From: an uncultured Acetatifactor sp.
Lineage (GTDB): Bacteria > Bacillota > Clostridia > Lachnospirales > Lachnospiraceae
Assembly (NCBI GenBank): GCA_910578815.1
Contig: CAJTSE010000005.1
Span: 62,001-126,000 of the forward strand
DNA: 64,000 nucleotides
Direction of reading: 5' to 3'
The notes under the pieces are model-generated. The model saw only the letters and a program-made list of their open reading frames with translations, was not told the origin of the DNA and made no database searches. Both the position numbers and the translations under genes were made by a program. Below, in pieces: positions 34,059 to 42,979 of the stretch. Position 1 is the first letter of the stretch, and each line of letters opens with the position of its first letter.

Positions 34059-35482
34059 ATATCAGGCTTTATAATGCCAGAATTTTAACCATGGAGAAGG
34101 ATAGACCGGTTTTTCGCGGAGAGATCTGGGTCAGGGATGAACGGATCCGGTATATAGCGGAGTATGGAACGGGGGGCGCCGGACAGCAGGGTCGTGGGAT
34201 GGGAGACGATGGGCTGAGAGCCGGCGGCCAGCAGGACTACGCAGCAGGAATCGGTAGATTAAATGGTGATGTGTTACAGGGCGGCATGACGGAAACGGCA
34301 GGAAATGTCATGGCGGGAAATAACATGGGCAGACAAGAGGCATGGGATATACAGATAGATTGTAAGGATAATCTGCTGCTGCCTGGTTTTAAAAACGCCC
34401 ACACCCATTCCGCCATGACCTTCTTACGTTCCTATGCGGATGATATGCCTCTGCAGAACTGGCTGCAGGAGAAGGTATTTCCCTTTGAGGCGAAGCTGAC
34501 AAAGGAGGATATTTATCATCTGACCAGGCTTGCTATATTGGAATACCTGACCTCCGGCATCACATCCGTTTTTGATATGTATATCAGTCCGGATGCCGTG
34601 GGAAGTGCCTGTGCGGACATGGGAATGCGCTGTGTACTGACCAGCGGCCTGAATGATTTTACATCCTCCATAGAACAGACGGAAGAGGAATATCTGAAAT
34701 GGAACCGGGAGAATTCCCTGGTCAGCTATCGGCTGGGTTTTCATGCGGAGTATACCTGCTCTAAGAAACTTCTTGAGCAGGTGGCCGGACTTGCCGAAAA
34801 ATACAAGGCTCCTGTGTATACCCATCTTGCAGAGACAAAACGAGAAGTAGAAGAGTGTAAGACCCGGTATGGCATGACACCGCCGATGTTTCTTGAGAAG
34901 ACGGGAATTTTCGAACATGGGGGCGGGGGCTATCATTGTGTTCATATGTCGGATGAGGACATGGATATGTTTTGCAGGCGCAGGCTGTATGTGATTACCA
35001 ATCCGGCCTCCAACATGAAGCTTGCCAGCGGCATTGCGCCGGTGGCGGAGTTTGACAGAAGAAAGATTCCCGTTGCTATCGGCACGGACGGTCCCGCCAG
35101 CAATAATTGTCTGGATATGTTTCGGGAAATGTTTCTGGTGACGGGATTGAGTAAGCTGCGTGAAGAAGACGCGGCCAGCCTGGATGCCATGAAGGTGCTT
35201 GAAATGGCTACTGTAAACGGGGCCGGAGCTATGGGTCTTAAAAATGCAGATGTGCTGGCAGAAGGGAAGTTTGCGGATCTGATTATGATCGACATGCACC
35301 AGCCCAACATGCAGCCTGTCCACAATATCCCCAAAAACCTGGTATACAGCGGCAGCAAATCCAATGTTCTGATGACGATGATAAATGGAAAGATCCTGTA
35401 TCGAAACGGGGAATTTAATGTAAATGAAAGTGTGGAGGATGTTTTCGAGAGATGCGGGAAAATTGTGGAACGCCTGGTGTGA
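34055..35482 (+). CDS. Amidohydrolase, S-adenosylhomocysteine/5'-methylthioadenosine deaminase-like
   Basis: The protein has 475 residues. The GTG start overlaps cdd. Metal ligands are visible in NAHTHSAMT (HxH), HAEY, HLAE and GTDGPASNN. The sequence is closest to the MtaD/SAH deaminase group of the amidohydrolase superfamily, which converts these adenosine compounds to inosine forms. Odd point: a Gly/Gln-rich insertion of roughly 60 residues (about 37-100) interrupts the N-terminal beta sandwich before DCKDNLLLPGFKN. The insert contains no known domain. The operon supports a role in purine salvage. Confidence 0.85.
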   Translation: MNIRLYNARILTMEKDRPVFRGEIWVRDERIRYIAEYGTGGAGQQGRGMGDDGLRAGGQQDYAAGIGRLNGDVLQGGMTETAGNVMAGNNMGRQEAWDIQIDCKDNLLLPGFKNAHTHSAMTFLRSYADDMPLQNWLQEKVFPFEAKLTKEDIYHLTRLAILEYLTSGITSVFDMYISPDAVGSACADMGMRCVLTSGLNDFTSSIEQTEEEYLKWNRENSLVSYRLGFHAEYTCSKKLLEQVAGLAEKYKAPVYTHLAETKREVEECKTRYGMTPPMFLEKTGIFEHGGGGYHCVHMSDEDMDMFCRRRLYVITNPASNMKLASGIAPVAEFDRRKIPVAIGTDGPASNNCLDMFREMFLVTGLSKLREEDAASLDAMKVLEMATVNGAGAMGLKNADVLAEGKFADLIMIDMHQPNMQPVHNIPKNLVYSGSKSNVLMTMINGKILYRNGEFNVNESVEDVFERCGKIVERLV

Positions 35483-35592
35483 ACGGATTGAAGATTTTCT
35501 AATGCTGAAAAGAAGGCGTGTAAACGGTTTATAAGTAATCTGGGCCGGCTGTGGGGCGGCAAAATGTAGGTTTGCAAGAGAAAGGGATTTGG

Positions 35593-37326
35593 ATGGAATA
35601 TATATTGTTGGCGGCAGCTCTTGCCGTATTTGTGATCGTGATATTTACACTGGAGGCCTGCCGCGCAAAAAAGGAGGAAAAAAATTTTATTGAAAAGCTG
35701 TCCAAAGATTATTTAAAGCTGTCTGACAGAAAGTATGCGGCGGAGCGGTTTGAAAAGCTGGACAGCTATTTCAGGCGGCATCCCAAGGCAGGGCAGCTCG
35801 ATGACATTACCTGGAATGACCTGGGAATGGATGAGCTCTTTAAAAGAATGAATTATACGCTTTCGGCTACGGGGGAGGAATATCTTTATTATGCCCTGCG
35901 TTCCTTAAGTCTGGACAGGGAAGAACTGGAACGCTTAGAGAAAAAAGTCCGCTTTTTTGGAGATCATCCGGAGGCTAGAGTAAAGTTTCAGTTTCGCATG
36001 AACCGGCTGGGGCATACGGGGAAGTATTCACTTTACGATTATATTGATAATCTGGATTATCTGGGGGAGAGATCCAACCGAAAGCATTATTTGCTGGATC
36101 TGCTTTTTCTACCGTTGATCGGGGCCTGCTGGGTGAATTTTCCCCTGGGGCTGTTCGGCATTGTTGTCCTGATGGTTTACAATATTATCTCTTATTTTAA
36201 GGAAAAGGGGGAGATTGATCCGTATATCATCAGCTTTGCCTATGTGATCCGTCTGCTGGGGGTTTGTGATGAGCTGGAAAAGGCAGGTCTTTCGGAATGC
36301 GGTGAGGAAATGGAACAGGTTCGGATTCATAAAAAGAAACTTCAGCCCATGAGGCGTAACAGCTTTTGGGTTATGAATTCCAGCTCTGCCAGAGGCGGAA
36401 ACACATCCGGAGATATTATCGGAGTTCTGATGGACTATATCCGCATGGTATTTCATGTGGATCTGATAAAATTTAACAATATGCTTGGCATCCTTCGTCA
36501 ACATGTAGAAGATGTGGATGGATTGATCAGTATTCTGGGATACCTGGAAACGGCGGCGGCAGTATGGATTTTCAGAGAGTCCCTGAATAACGGATGGTGT
36601 GTTCCGGAGTTTAGGGAGGAAAAATACGGAGACTTTACAAAGAAGGACGGAAGCGAGTCTGAGTACGGAATTAAGCTGGAGAACGGATACCATCCGCTGC
36701 TGACAGCTCCCGTCAAGAACAGCATTGCGGCAGGACGGGGCGTGCTGCTGACGGGTTCCAACGCTTCGGGGAAGTCTACGTTTTTGAAGACGGTGGCCAT
36801 TAATGCTATCCTGGCTCAAACAATTCATACCTGTGCTGCTGACGGGTACAAGGCGCCTTTTTTCCGGGTTTATTCTTCCATGGCGCTGCGGGATGATCTG
36901 ACAGGAGGTGAGAGCTATTATATCGTGGAGATCAAAGCGCTGAAGCGGATTCTGGATGCTGCCTCCGGGGCAGAGGGCGGACCGGTTTTGTGCTTTGTGG
37001 ACGAGGTACTGCGGGGAACCAATACGGTAGAGAGAATCGCGGCTTCAACCCAGATTTTAAAATCCCTCGGCAAGGCAGGGATATTCTGTTTTGCGGCTAC
37101 TCATGATATTGAATTAACAGAGCTTTTGCAGGATGAGTTTGATAACTATCATTTTGAGGAAAACGTACAAAATGGTGACATCAGCTTTAATTACAGTCTG
37201 CAGGCGGGGAAGGCTTCCAGCCGGAACGCGATCAGACTTCTGGAGCTGATGGGATACCCGGAAGAGATTACCAACAGAGCTTTTCGGCTGGCGGAGCAGT
37301 TTCTTACTACGGGAAGCTGGAGATGA
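35593..37326 (+). CDS. Membrane-anchored MutS-like ATPase
   Basis: The protein has 577 residues from the ATG at 35593; an upstream frame start at 35551 lacks a site. The N-terminus is a membrane helix (about 3-22), and two more hydrophobic segments lie near 175-215. The C-terminal third is a MutS ATPase domain with Walker A TGSNASGKST, a Gly-rich segment around GESYY, Walker B VLCFVDEVLRGTN and ATHD. The mismatch-recognition and clamp domains of MutS are absent. Such proteins are common in Firmicutes and Bacteroidetes and their function is unknown; the membrane anchor argues against normal mismatch repair. Confidence 0.85.
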   Translation: MEYILLAAALAVFVIVIFTLEACRAKKEEKNFIEKLSKDYLKLSDRKYAAERFEKLDSYFRRHPKAGQLDDITWNDLGMDELFKRMNYTLSATGEEYLYYALRSLSLDREELERLEKKVRFFGDHPEARVKFQFRMNRLGHTGKYSLYDYIDNLDYLGERSNRKHYLLDLLFLPLIGACWVNFPLGLFGIVVLMVYNIISYFKEKGEIDPYIISFAYVIRLLGVCDELEKAGLSECGEEMEQVRIHKKKLQPMRRNSFWVMNSSSARGGNTSGDIIGVLMDYIRMVFHVDLIKFNNMLGILRQHVEDVDGLISILGYLETAAAVWIFRESLNNGWCVPEFREEKYGDFTKKDGSESEYGIKLENGYHPLLTAPVKNSIAAGRGVLLTGSNASGKSTFLKTVAINAILAQTIHTCAADGYKAPFFRVYSSMALRDDLTGGESYYIVEIKALKRILDAASGAEGGPVLCFVDEVLRGTNTVERIAASTQILKSLGKAGIFCFAATHDIELTELLQDEFDNYHFEENVQNGDISFNYSLQAGKASSRNAIRLLELMGYPEEITNRAFRLAEQFLTTGSWR

Positions 37327-37454
37327 CCCTACTTTTGCTTGACGGAAGCGGACGGTGTTGCTATACTTAAAATCAGGGTGTGGTATGTCCGGGGCGGGCA
37401 GACACACACATACAAATATACCGATATATAAATATTTAGAAGAGAGGCTTAAAG

Positions 37455-37625
37455 ATGGGAAAGCTGATTGAGTTTGGAAGGATGTTTTTGTCTTATGGGC
37501 TGCTAATGCTGATTATTGCCGTAGTTGCAGGTGTGGCAGTATTTATCGGCATTACTATGGCAAAGAAAAAGAATGCGAAGAACGAGGCGGCCGCCTCCGG
37601 GGAAGCTCAGAAAGCGGAAAGTTAA
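37455..37625 (+). CDS. Small single-helix membrane protein
   Basis: The frame encodes 56 residues: a short N-terminus, one membrane helix (about 14-35, LLMLIIAVVAGVAVFIGI) and a Lys/Glu/Ala-rich tail. GAGAGGCTTAAAG precedes the start. It ends one base before the next ATG, which suggests translational coupling to the WYL regulator. Function is unknown. Confidence 0.6.
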   Translation: MGKLIEFGRMFLSYGLLMLIIAVVAGVAVFIGITMAKKKNAKNEAAASGEAQKAES

Positions 37626-37626
37626 T

Positions 37627-38658
37627 ATGGCAAAGTCGGCAGGACAAAAGCTGAAGCTCCTGTATATCATCAAACTTCTAACGGAAAATACAGATGAAAA
37701 TCATCCGGTGAGCACAGCGGATATTATTGCATATTTGGAGACGAAGGATATTCACTCGGAGCGGAAAAGCATCTATGATGACATAGAGAAGCTTTGTGAT
37801 TTTGGCTATGACATTATTCAGGTCCACAGCAGACTGGGAGGCGGGTATTATATGGCCAGCCGGGATTTTGAGCTGGCAGAGTTAAAACTTTTGGTGGACG
37901 CGGTGCAGTCCTCTCGGTTTATTACTACCAGAAAATCCAGGAGCCTGATTAAAAAGCTGGAGCATATGGCAGGAAAGTATGATGCCGGAAAGCTGCAGAG
38001 GCAGGTTTATGTGGCAGGACGCATTAAGACGGAAAATGAAAGCATTTATTACAATATAGACAATATTCACAGAGCGATTCAGGGAAATAAGCAGATCGAG
38101 TTCCAATATCTGGACTGGAACTTGAAGAAGGAGCTGGTGCCTCGGATCGGAAGCAGGAAGCAGGCCAGTCCTTGGGCGTTGATCTGGAAGGAAGAAAATT
38201 ATTATCTGGCGGCTTATGACGGCACGGACGGGATCATGAAGCATTACCGTGTGGATAAAATGGGGCAGGTCAAGGTGCTGAAGGAAGCCAGGGAAGGACT
38301 GGAACAGTTTTCGGAGATAGATCCGGCCGTTTATACGAACCAGACTTTCGGTATGTTCAGCGGCGAGACGGAAACCGTAACCTTGCAGTTTCCCAACAGG
38401 CTGGTGGGAGTCGTATTGGATCGGTTTGGCAGGGAGGCGGATATTCGTCCCATGACAGACAGAATTTTCCGCATTCGCGTGAAGGTAGCGGTCAGCGGAC
38501 AGTTTTTCGGCTGGCTTTCGGGAATCGGAAGGGAAGCGGTGGTAATTGCACCGGCCTCCGTAAAAGAGCGGTATCGAAAATGGCTCACGGACATTGTGGC
38601 TACGATGCAGTTGACGGCGGAACTGCCGGAGGCTTTTCGGGAGAAAGAAGAAGGGTAG
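37627..38658 (+). CDS. HTH and WYL-domain transcriptional regulator
   Basis: The protein has 343 residues. The N-terminal winged helix (LKLLYIIKLLTENTDENHPV, then SERKSIYDDIEKLCDFGYDI) is of the DeoR/HTH_11 type. The WYL domain follows (about 165-245; WALIWKEENYYLAAYD replaces the strict WYL triad) with a WCX-type C-terminal part. WYL proteins sense nucleic acids or nucleotides and often repress or activate defence and repair genes. It is coupled to the small membrane protein before it, and a strong terminator follows. Its targets are not visible. Confidence 0.9.
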   Translation: MAKSAGQKLKLLYIIKLLTENTDENHPVSTADIIAYLETKDIHSERKSIYDDIEKLCDFGYDIIQVHSRLGGGYYMASRDFELAELKLLVDAVQSSRFITTRKSRSLIKKLEHMAGKYDAGKLQRQVYVAGRIKTENESIYYNIDNIHRAIQGNKQIEFQYLDWNLKKELVPRIGSRKQASPWALIWKEENYYLAAYDGTDGIMKHYRVDKMGQVKVLKEAREGLEQFSEIDPAVYTNQTFGMFSGETETVTLQFPNRLVGVVLDRFGREADIRPMTDRIFRIRVKVAVSGQFFGWLSGIGREAVVIAPASVKERYRKWLTDIVATMQLTAELPEAFREKEEG

Positions 38659-38661
38659 GTC

Positions 38662-38700
38662 AGGTATCTGAATTTATTCCAAAATTCAGGTACCTTTTTT
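38662..38700 (+). terminator. Rho-independent terminator after the WYL gene
   Basis: A 14-bp stem (38662-38675 with 38682-38695, one G-U pair) and six T at 38695-38700. Confidence 0.9.
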
Positions 38701-38724
38701 GTATATATTTTTTTGTTCCCTTCG

Positions 38725-38753
38725 TTGACAATTAAGAGATTCTTTCTTATACT
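38725..38753 (+). promoter_or_regulatory. Sigma-A promoter of nrdD
   Basis: A perfect TTGACA (38725-38730) and TATACT (38748-38753) are 17 bp apart. NrdR boxes begin 12 bases downstream. Confidence 0.9.
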
Positions 38754-38764
38754 GTTTAATGACG

Positions 38765-38811
38765 GCACAATATATAGAGACCGTGAGGATGACTGAAACT
38801 ATATTTTGTAT
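38765..38811 (+). promoter_or_regulatory. Tandem NrdR boxes
   Basis: Box 1 (38765-38780) has the core CAATATATAG, a full match to the NrdR consensus CwATATATwG. Box 2 (38796-38811) has CTATATTTTG, 9 of 10. Their centres are 31 bp apart, three helical turns, as known for NrdR operators. They lie just downstream of the promoter, in place for repression of nrdD by the dATP/ATP-sensing repressor NrdR. Confidence 0.85.
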
Positions 38812-38910
38812 AGAATGCAGAGCAACCCGTAATAACAGCGTCAGAAGTGAGCGGTACAGAAGCCGGGAAATAAATAAGAAATCATGAAGTGATGAAAGGG
38901 AAAGAAATCT

Positions 38911-41100
38911 ATGAGCAGTAATTTTGATAAGGCGTCTACGGAGAACATTGATTACGGAAAAGAGTTTAAGCCTGAGAGAGAGGTTTATGTCGTCAAGAAG
39001 GACGGCAGTAAGGAAATCTTTAACGTGCAGAAGGTTATTAATGCGGTTGCAAAGAGTGCATATCGGGCGTTAACAAAATTTACTGCGGAGGAAGAAAGCA
39101 GTATCTGTAGGTATGTTATTGAAAAGGTCAATGAAATGGACGTGGATGAGATTCCGATTCCCGTTATGCACAATATTGTGGAAAGTGCCTTGGAGCAGGT
39201 AAAGCCGGTGGTGGCAAAGAGCTATAGGGATTATCGTAACTATAAGCAGGATTTTGTGCGTATGCTGGATGATGTATATAAAAAGAGTCAGTCCATTATG
39301 TATATCGGAGACAAGGAAAATGCAAATACCGACTCTGCTCTTGTGGCTACAAAACGGAGTTTGATTTTTAATCAGCTGAACAAGGAGCTGTATCAGAAAT
39401 TCTTCCTGACTACGGAAGAGATTCAGGCCTGCCGGGACGGTTATATTTATGTGCATGATATGTCCGCCAGAAGGGATACCATGAACTGCTGTCTTTTTGA
39501 CGTACAGAATGTGCTGAGCGGCGGCTTCGAAATGGGAAATGTCTGGTACAATGAACCCAAGTCTCTGGATGTGGCCTTTGATGTGATCGGGGATATTGTC
39601 TTAAGCGCTGCAAGCCAGCAGTACGGCGGGTTTACCGTGCCCAGCGTGGATTTGATTTTAGAGCCTTATGCGGAAAAGTCCTATGATAAGTATGTGGACA
39701 AGTATATCCGCCTGGGGATTGACAGGGATACGGCAGAGGCAGAGGCTTATGCGGATGTGGTACGGGAGTACGAACAGGGATTTCAGGGCTGGGAGTATAA
39801 GTTTAATACGGTGGGAAGCAGCCGGGGAGATTATCCGTTTATTACGGTGACGGCCGGAACGGGTACCGGCAGATTTGCAAAGCTGGCCACCATCACCATG
39901 TTGAATGTGAGAAGGCGGGGGCAGGGCAAAAAAGACTGCAGGAAGCCGGTGCTGTTCCCTAAGATTGTATTTTTGTACGACGAGAATTTACATGGCCCCG
40001 GAAAGCCGCTGGAGGATGTGTTTGAGGCAGGAGTCAAATGCTCTGCCAAGACCATGTATCCCGATTGGCTGAGCCTTACGGGGAAGGGATATGTAGCAAG
40101 CATTTATAAGCAGTATGGGAAGATTATTTCTCCCATGGGCTGCAGGGCTTTCCTTTCTCCTTGGTATGAGAGAGGGGGCATGCACCCTGCTGACGATACG
40201 GACCAGCCTGTTTTTGTTGGACGTTTTAATATCGGTGCGGTGTCTCTTCATTTGCCGATGATTCTGGCCAAGGCCAGAAAAGAGAGCAGGGATTTTTATG
40301 AGGTGCTGGATTATTACCTGAACCTGATCCGTCAGCTGCATATCCGTACTTATGCTTATTTAGGGGAAATGCGGGCTTCCACCAATCCCCTGGCTTACTG
40401 TGAGGGCGGTTTCTTAAACGGGCATTTGGGTCTGCATGATAAGATCAAGCCATTGCTTAAGTCGGCTACCGCCAGCTTTGGCATTACGGCGTTGAACGAG
40501 CTTCAGGAGCTTTACAACGGGAAATCCCTTGTGGAGGACGGAAAATTTGCCCTGGAGGTTATGGAATATATCAATACAAAAGTCAATGAATTTAAGGAAG
40601 AGGATGGCAACCTGTATGCCATATACGGAACCCCGGCTGAGAATCTCTGCGGAGTGCAGGTTAAGCAGTTCCGTAAGAAATATGGTATTGTGGAAGGGGT
40701 ATCGGACAAGGAGTATGTGAGCAACAGCTTTCACTGCCATGTATCCGAGGACATTACCCCCATTGAGAAGCAGGACATGGAGGAACGTTTCTGGAATCTC
40801 TGCAACGGTGGTAAAATACAGTATGTTAAGTATCCTATTGATTATAATATCGAGGCAATCAAAACGCTGATCCATCGGGCGATGGAAATGGGCTTTTACG
40901 AGGGAGTCAATCTGTCTCTGGCATATTGTGACGATTGTGGGCATCAGGAGCTGGAAATGGATGTGTGCCCTAAATGCGGAAGCCGTAATTTGACTAAGAT
41001 TGACCGCATGAACGGCTATTTGTCCTATTCCCGTGTACATGGAGATACCAGGCTGAACGATGCAAAGATGGCAGAAATTTCGGAGAGGAAGTCTATGTAA
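38911..41100 (+). CDS. nrdD: Anaerobic (class III) ribonucleoside-triphosphate reductase
   Basis: The protein has 729 residues. It starts with an ATP-cone (VYVVKKDGSKEIFNVQKV, residues about 25-115), which binds ATP/dATP for activity control. The reductase core follows, with NVRRRGQGKKDCRKP and GDYPFITVT-like segments. Near the end are two CxxC pairs of a zinc site (CDDCG and CPKCG) and the glycyl-radical segment RMNGYLSYSR. It reduces ribonucleotides without oxygen after activation by NrdG. The activase gene lies 325 bases downstream, separated by a hairpin region. Confidence 0.96.
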   Translation: MSSNFDKASTENIDYGKEFKPEREVYVVKKDGSKEIFNVQKVINAVAKSAYRALTKFTAEEESSICRYVIEKVNEMDVDEIPIPVMHNIVESALEQVKPVVAKSYRDYRNYKQDFVRMLDDVYKKSQSIMYIGDKENANTDSALVATKRSLIFNQLNKELYQKFFLTTEEIQACRDGYIYVHDMSARRDTMNCCLFDVQNVLSGGFEMGNVWYNEPKSLDVAFDVIGDIVLSAASQQYGGFTVPSVDLILEPYAEKSYDKYVDKYIRLGIDRDTAEAEAYADVVREYEQGFQGWEYKFNTVGSSRGDYPFITVTAGTGTGRFAKLATITMLNVRRRGQGKKDCRKPVLFPKIVFLYDENLHGPGKPLEDVFEAGVKCSAKTMYPDWLSLTGKGYVASIYKQYGKIISPMGCRAFLSPWYERGGMHPADDTDQPVFVGRFNIGAVSLHLPMILAKARKESRDFYEVLDYYLNLIRQLHIRTYAYLGEMRASTNPLAYCEGGFLNGHLGLHDKIKPLLKSATASFGITALNELQELYNGKSLVEDGKFALEVMEYINTKVNEFKEEDGNLYAIYGTPAENLCGVQVKQFRKKYGIVEGVSDKEYVSNSFHCHVSEDITPIEKQDMEERFWNLCNGGKIQYVKYPIDYNIEAIKTLIHRAMEMGFYEGVNLSLAYCDDCGHQELEMDVCPKCGSRNLTKIDRMNGYLSYSRVHGDTRLNDAKMAEISERKSM

Positions 41101-41110
41101 AACGTGAAGG

Positions 41111-41284
41111 AAATCACTAAGCTCGTTCCTCGCTAAGTGATTTCACGCTTTGCAGAGCAGAGCTTCTTCATGCAGGAGAATCCGTCTACGGATTCTCCGT
41201 GGAAATCTCAGATTTGGTAGGGAAAGGCGTCCAGCCTAAGAAAATCTAAGTCATTCCCTGAAGAATCCGCTTTGCGGATTCTTC
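41111..41284. repeat. Three tandem hairpins between nrdD and nrdG
   Basis: The 325-base gap holds no gene. It carries a 12-bp stem with one mismatch (41111-41122 with 41132-41143), a perfect 10-bp stem GGAGAATCCG (41175-41184 with 41189-41198), and a perfect 11-bp stem GAAGAATCCGC (41260-41270 with 41274-41284). The last two share GAATCCG. They could be REP-like elements or RNA-processing structures that set different nrdD and nrdG levels. Confidence 0.8.
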
Positions 41285-41425
41285 CAGATGTTCGGTGCCG
41301 CTTTTTTTCGCTGGCAGCAAGAAGCCTGAGAATCAGGATTAGCCGCTTCACGAAGAATTTCTACGGCGCAGGAGAGCGCATGGGCAGGATGGATTTATAG
41401 ATGATATAGATGGAAGGTATATTTT

Positions 41426-41983
41426 ATGAGGTATCATGATATAACAAAGGATGATATGAAAAACGGCGACGGGCTGCGGGTGGTGCTGTGGGTGGCCGGA
41501 TGCAGTCATTGCTGTAAAAAATGTCAGAATCCGGTTACATGGGATCCGGACGGCGGGCTTGCCTTTGATGACAGTGCGAAAGCGGAAATATTTGAACAGC
41601 TTGATAAAAGCTATATATCGGGAATAACCTTTTCGGGAGGGGATCCCCTTCATCCGGCCAACAGAATCGGGGTACGGGAGCTGATGGCGGAGATTAGGGA
41701 GAAATATCCTCATAAGACAATCTGGCTGTATACAGGGGATACTTGGGAACATATTTTGTATTATCCTATGATGCGGTTTGTGGATGTGCTGGTGGACGGG
41801 GAATTTCATGATGAGGAAAAAGATGCAAAGCTGCTCTGGAAGGGAAGCGCAAACCAGAGGGTCATTGATGTGCAGAAGACCTTGGCGCAGCCGGACCCTT
41901 TGATTCCCGTGCTGCATTGCGGCGATTATGCGGAAGCCTATGAGCTGACCCGCAAGCCGGAAAATGCCTGCGGCTGTTCCTGA
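41426..41983 (+). CDS. nrdG: Anaerobic ribonucleotide reductase activating protein (radical SAM)
   Basis: The protein has 185 residues. The CxxxCxxC iron-sulfur motif is CSHCCKKC near residue 30, preceded by NGDGLRVVLWVAG and followed by ITFSGGDPLHP (the SAM-binding GGD). It generates the glycyl radical on NrdD. GGAAGGT precedes the start. It is the only radical SAM protein in the window. Confidence 0.96.
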   Translation: MRYHDITKDDMKNGDGLRVVLWVAGCSHCCKKCQNPVTWDPDGGLAFDDSAKAEIFEQLDKSYISGITFSGGDPLHPANRIGVRELMAEIREKYPHKTIWLYTGDTWEHILYYPMMRFVDVLVDGEFHDEEKDAKLLWKGSANQRVIDVQKTLAQPDPLIPVLHCGDYAEAYELTRKPENACGCS

Positions 41984-42040
41984 AACCGGGCCGTATGCGA
42001 TATATGGATTACAAGGCAACAGGCTTACAAGAGGGAGCTT

Positions 42041-42328
42041 ATGAAATATTTTCCGATATTGGATGAATTATTTACATCGAACAGCATTATTTTTTTGCTG
42101 ATCGGGCTGGCCGTGTCGATCATGATCGGCGTGAGAATGAAAAATGTCAAAAAAATTCTCATTGCTCTAAGCGTAAGCTTTGGCGTGTATGCTGTCTGTG
42201 AAGCAATTTCCAATGTGCATACAAGCTATTTTGCAGAGATAATTCTGCTTATTGTGGGTACGGCTTCCATTGGGGGAATGGCGGGTTTTCTGATCAGTCT
42301 GGCAGATGCAGGAAGAAGTAAAAGGTGA
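42041..42328 (+). CDS. Small hydrophobic protein of unknown function
   Basis: The protein has 95 residues with three likely membrane segments (about 16-33, 38-55, 63-88) joined by short basic loops. GAGGGAG precedes the start. I do not recognise the family. It stands 57 bases after nrdG and before a CPT-like kinase gene. Confidence 0.55.
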   Translation: MKYFPILDELFTSNSIIFLLIGLAVSIMIGVRMKNVKKILIALSVSFGVYAVCEAISNVHTSYFAEIILLIVGTASIGGMAGFLISLADAGRSKR

Positions 42329-42415
42329 GCCGGATAAAGGGTAAACTAAAACGATAAGGAAAAAGGGCAGAAATTTGAGCTGCCGAAAAGCTGTAATCTT
42401 GGAGGAAGGCGGAAA

Positions 42416-42928
42416 ATGGAAAAGGGACGTATACTTTTTTTAAACGGGGTGACCAGCGCAGGAAAAACATCCATCGTCGAAGCCCTTCAGGAGCGGGATG
42501 ATGTGTTTTTTTATGTGGTTGCAAATGATTTGTTCCAGGAGATGGTGGGAGAGAAATTTCTGCGCGAAAATTATTGGAAATATCTCAGCGAAGTAATTAT
42601 TATGATGTACCACACGGCGCGGCTTTATTCGGATATGGGTAAAAATGTAATTATTGACGGAATATTGGTGGAAAGAGAAGAAATTGTGCCTCATTATCAG
42701 CAGTTGGCGGACATACTGAAAAATAATCCGCTTGATGTGGTTGAAGTATACTGTCCGTTGGATATATGCAGAAAAAGAAATATAATGCGCGGAGACAGAG
42801 GCGAAAATCAATCGGATGAGCAGCAGGAGCTGATGGCAAAAAATATAGAGTACAGCTTAAGAGTAGATACAAGTCAGCACAGTGCGGCTGAGTGTGCGGA
42901 TATAATTGTCAGGGAATTGTTTTCGTAA
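42416..42928 (+). CDS. Chloramphenicol phosphotransferase-like small kinase
   Basis: The protein has 170 residues. The P-loop is NGVTSAGKTS near residue 10, with the family spacing to DGILVERE (about 80) and CRKRNIMRGDRG (about 118). This is the CPT-like group, which phosphorylates a small molecule. Only some members act on chloramphenicol, so resistance is not implied. GGAGGAAGG lies upstream. The next gene is dUTPase, with no apparent link in function. Confidence 0.75.
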   Translation: MEKGRILFLNGVTSAGKTSIVEALQERDDVFFYVVANDLFQEMVGEKFLRENYWKYLSEVIIMMYHTARLYSDMGKNVIIDGILVEREEIVPHYQQLADILKNNPLDVVEVYCPLDICRKRNIMRGDRGENQSDEQQELMAKNIEYSLRVDTSQHSAAECADIIVRELFS

Positions 42929-42979
42929 GTCAGATACCCGCAGCATTTGGCTCATTGCTCGGAAGCTTGGAGGGAAAAG

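Noticed and set aside
42416..42928. Calling the CPT-like kinase a chloramphenicol resistance gene
   Set aside because: Only the P-loop family pattern is visible; most such proteins have no shown role in resistance.
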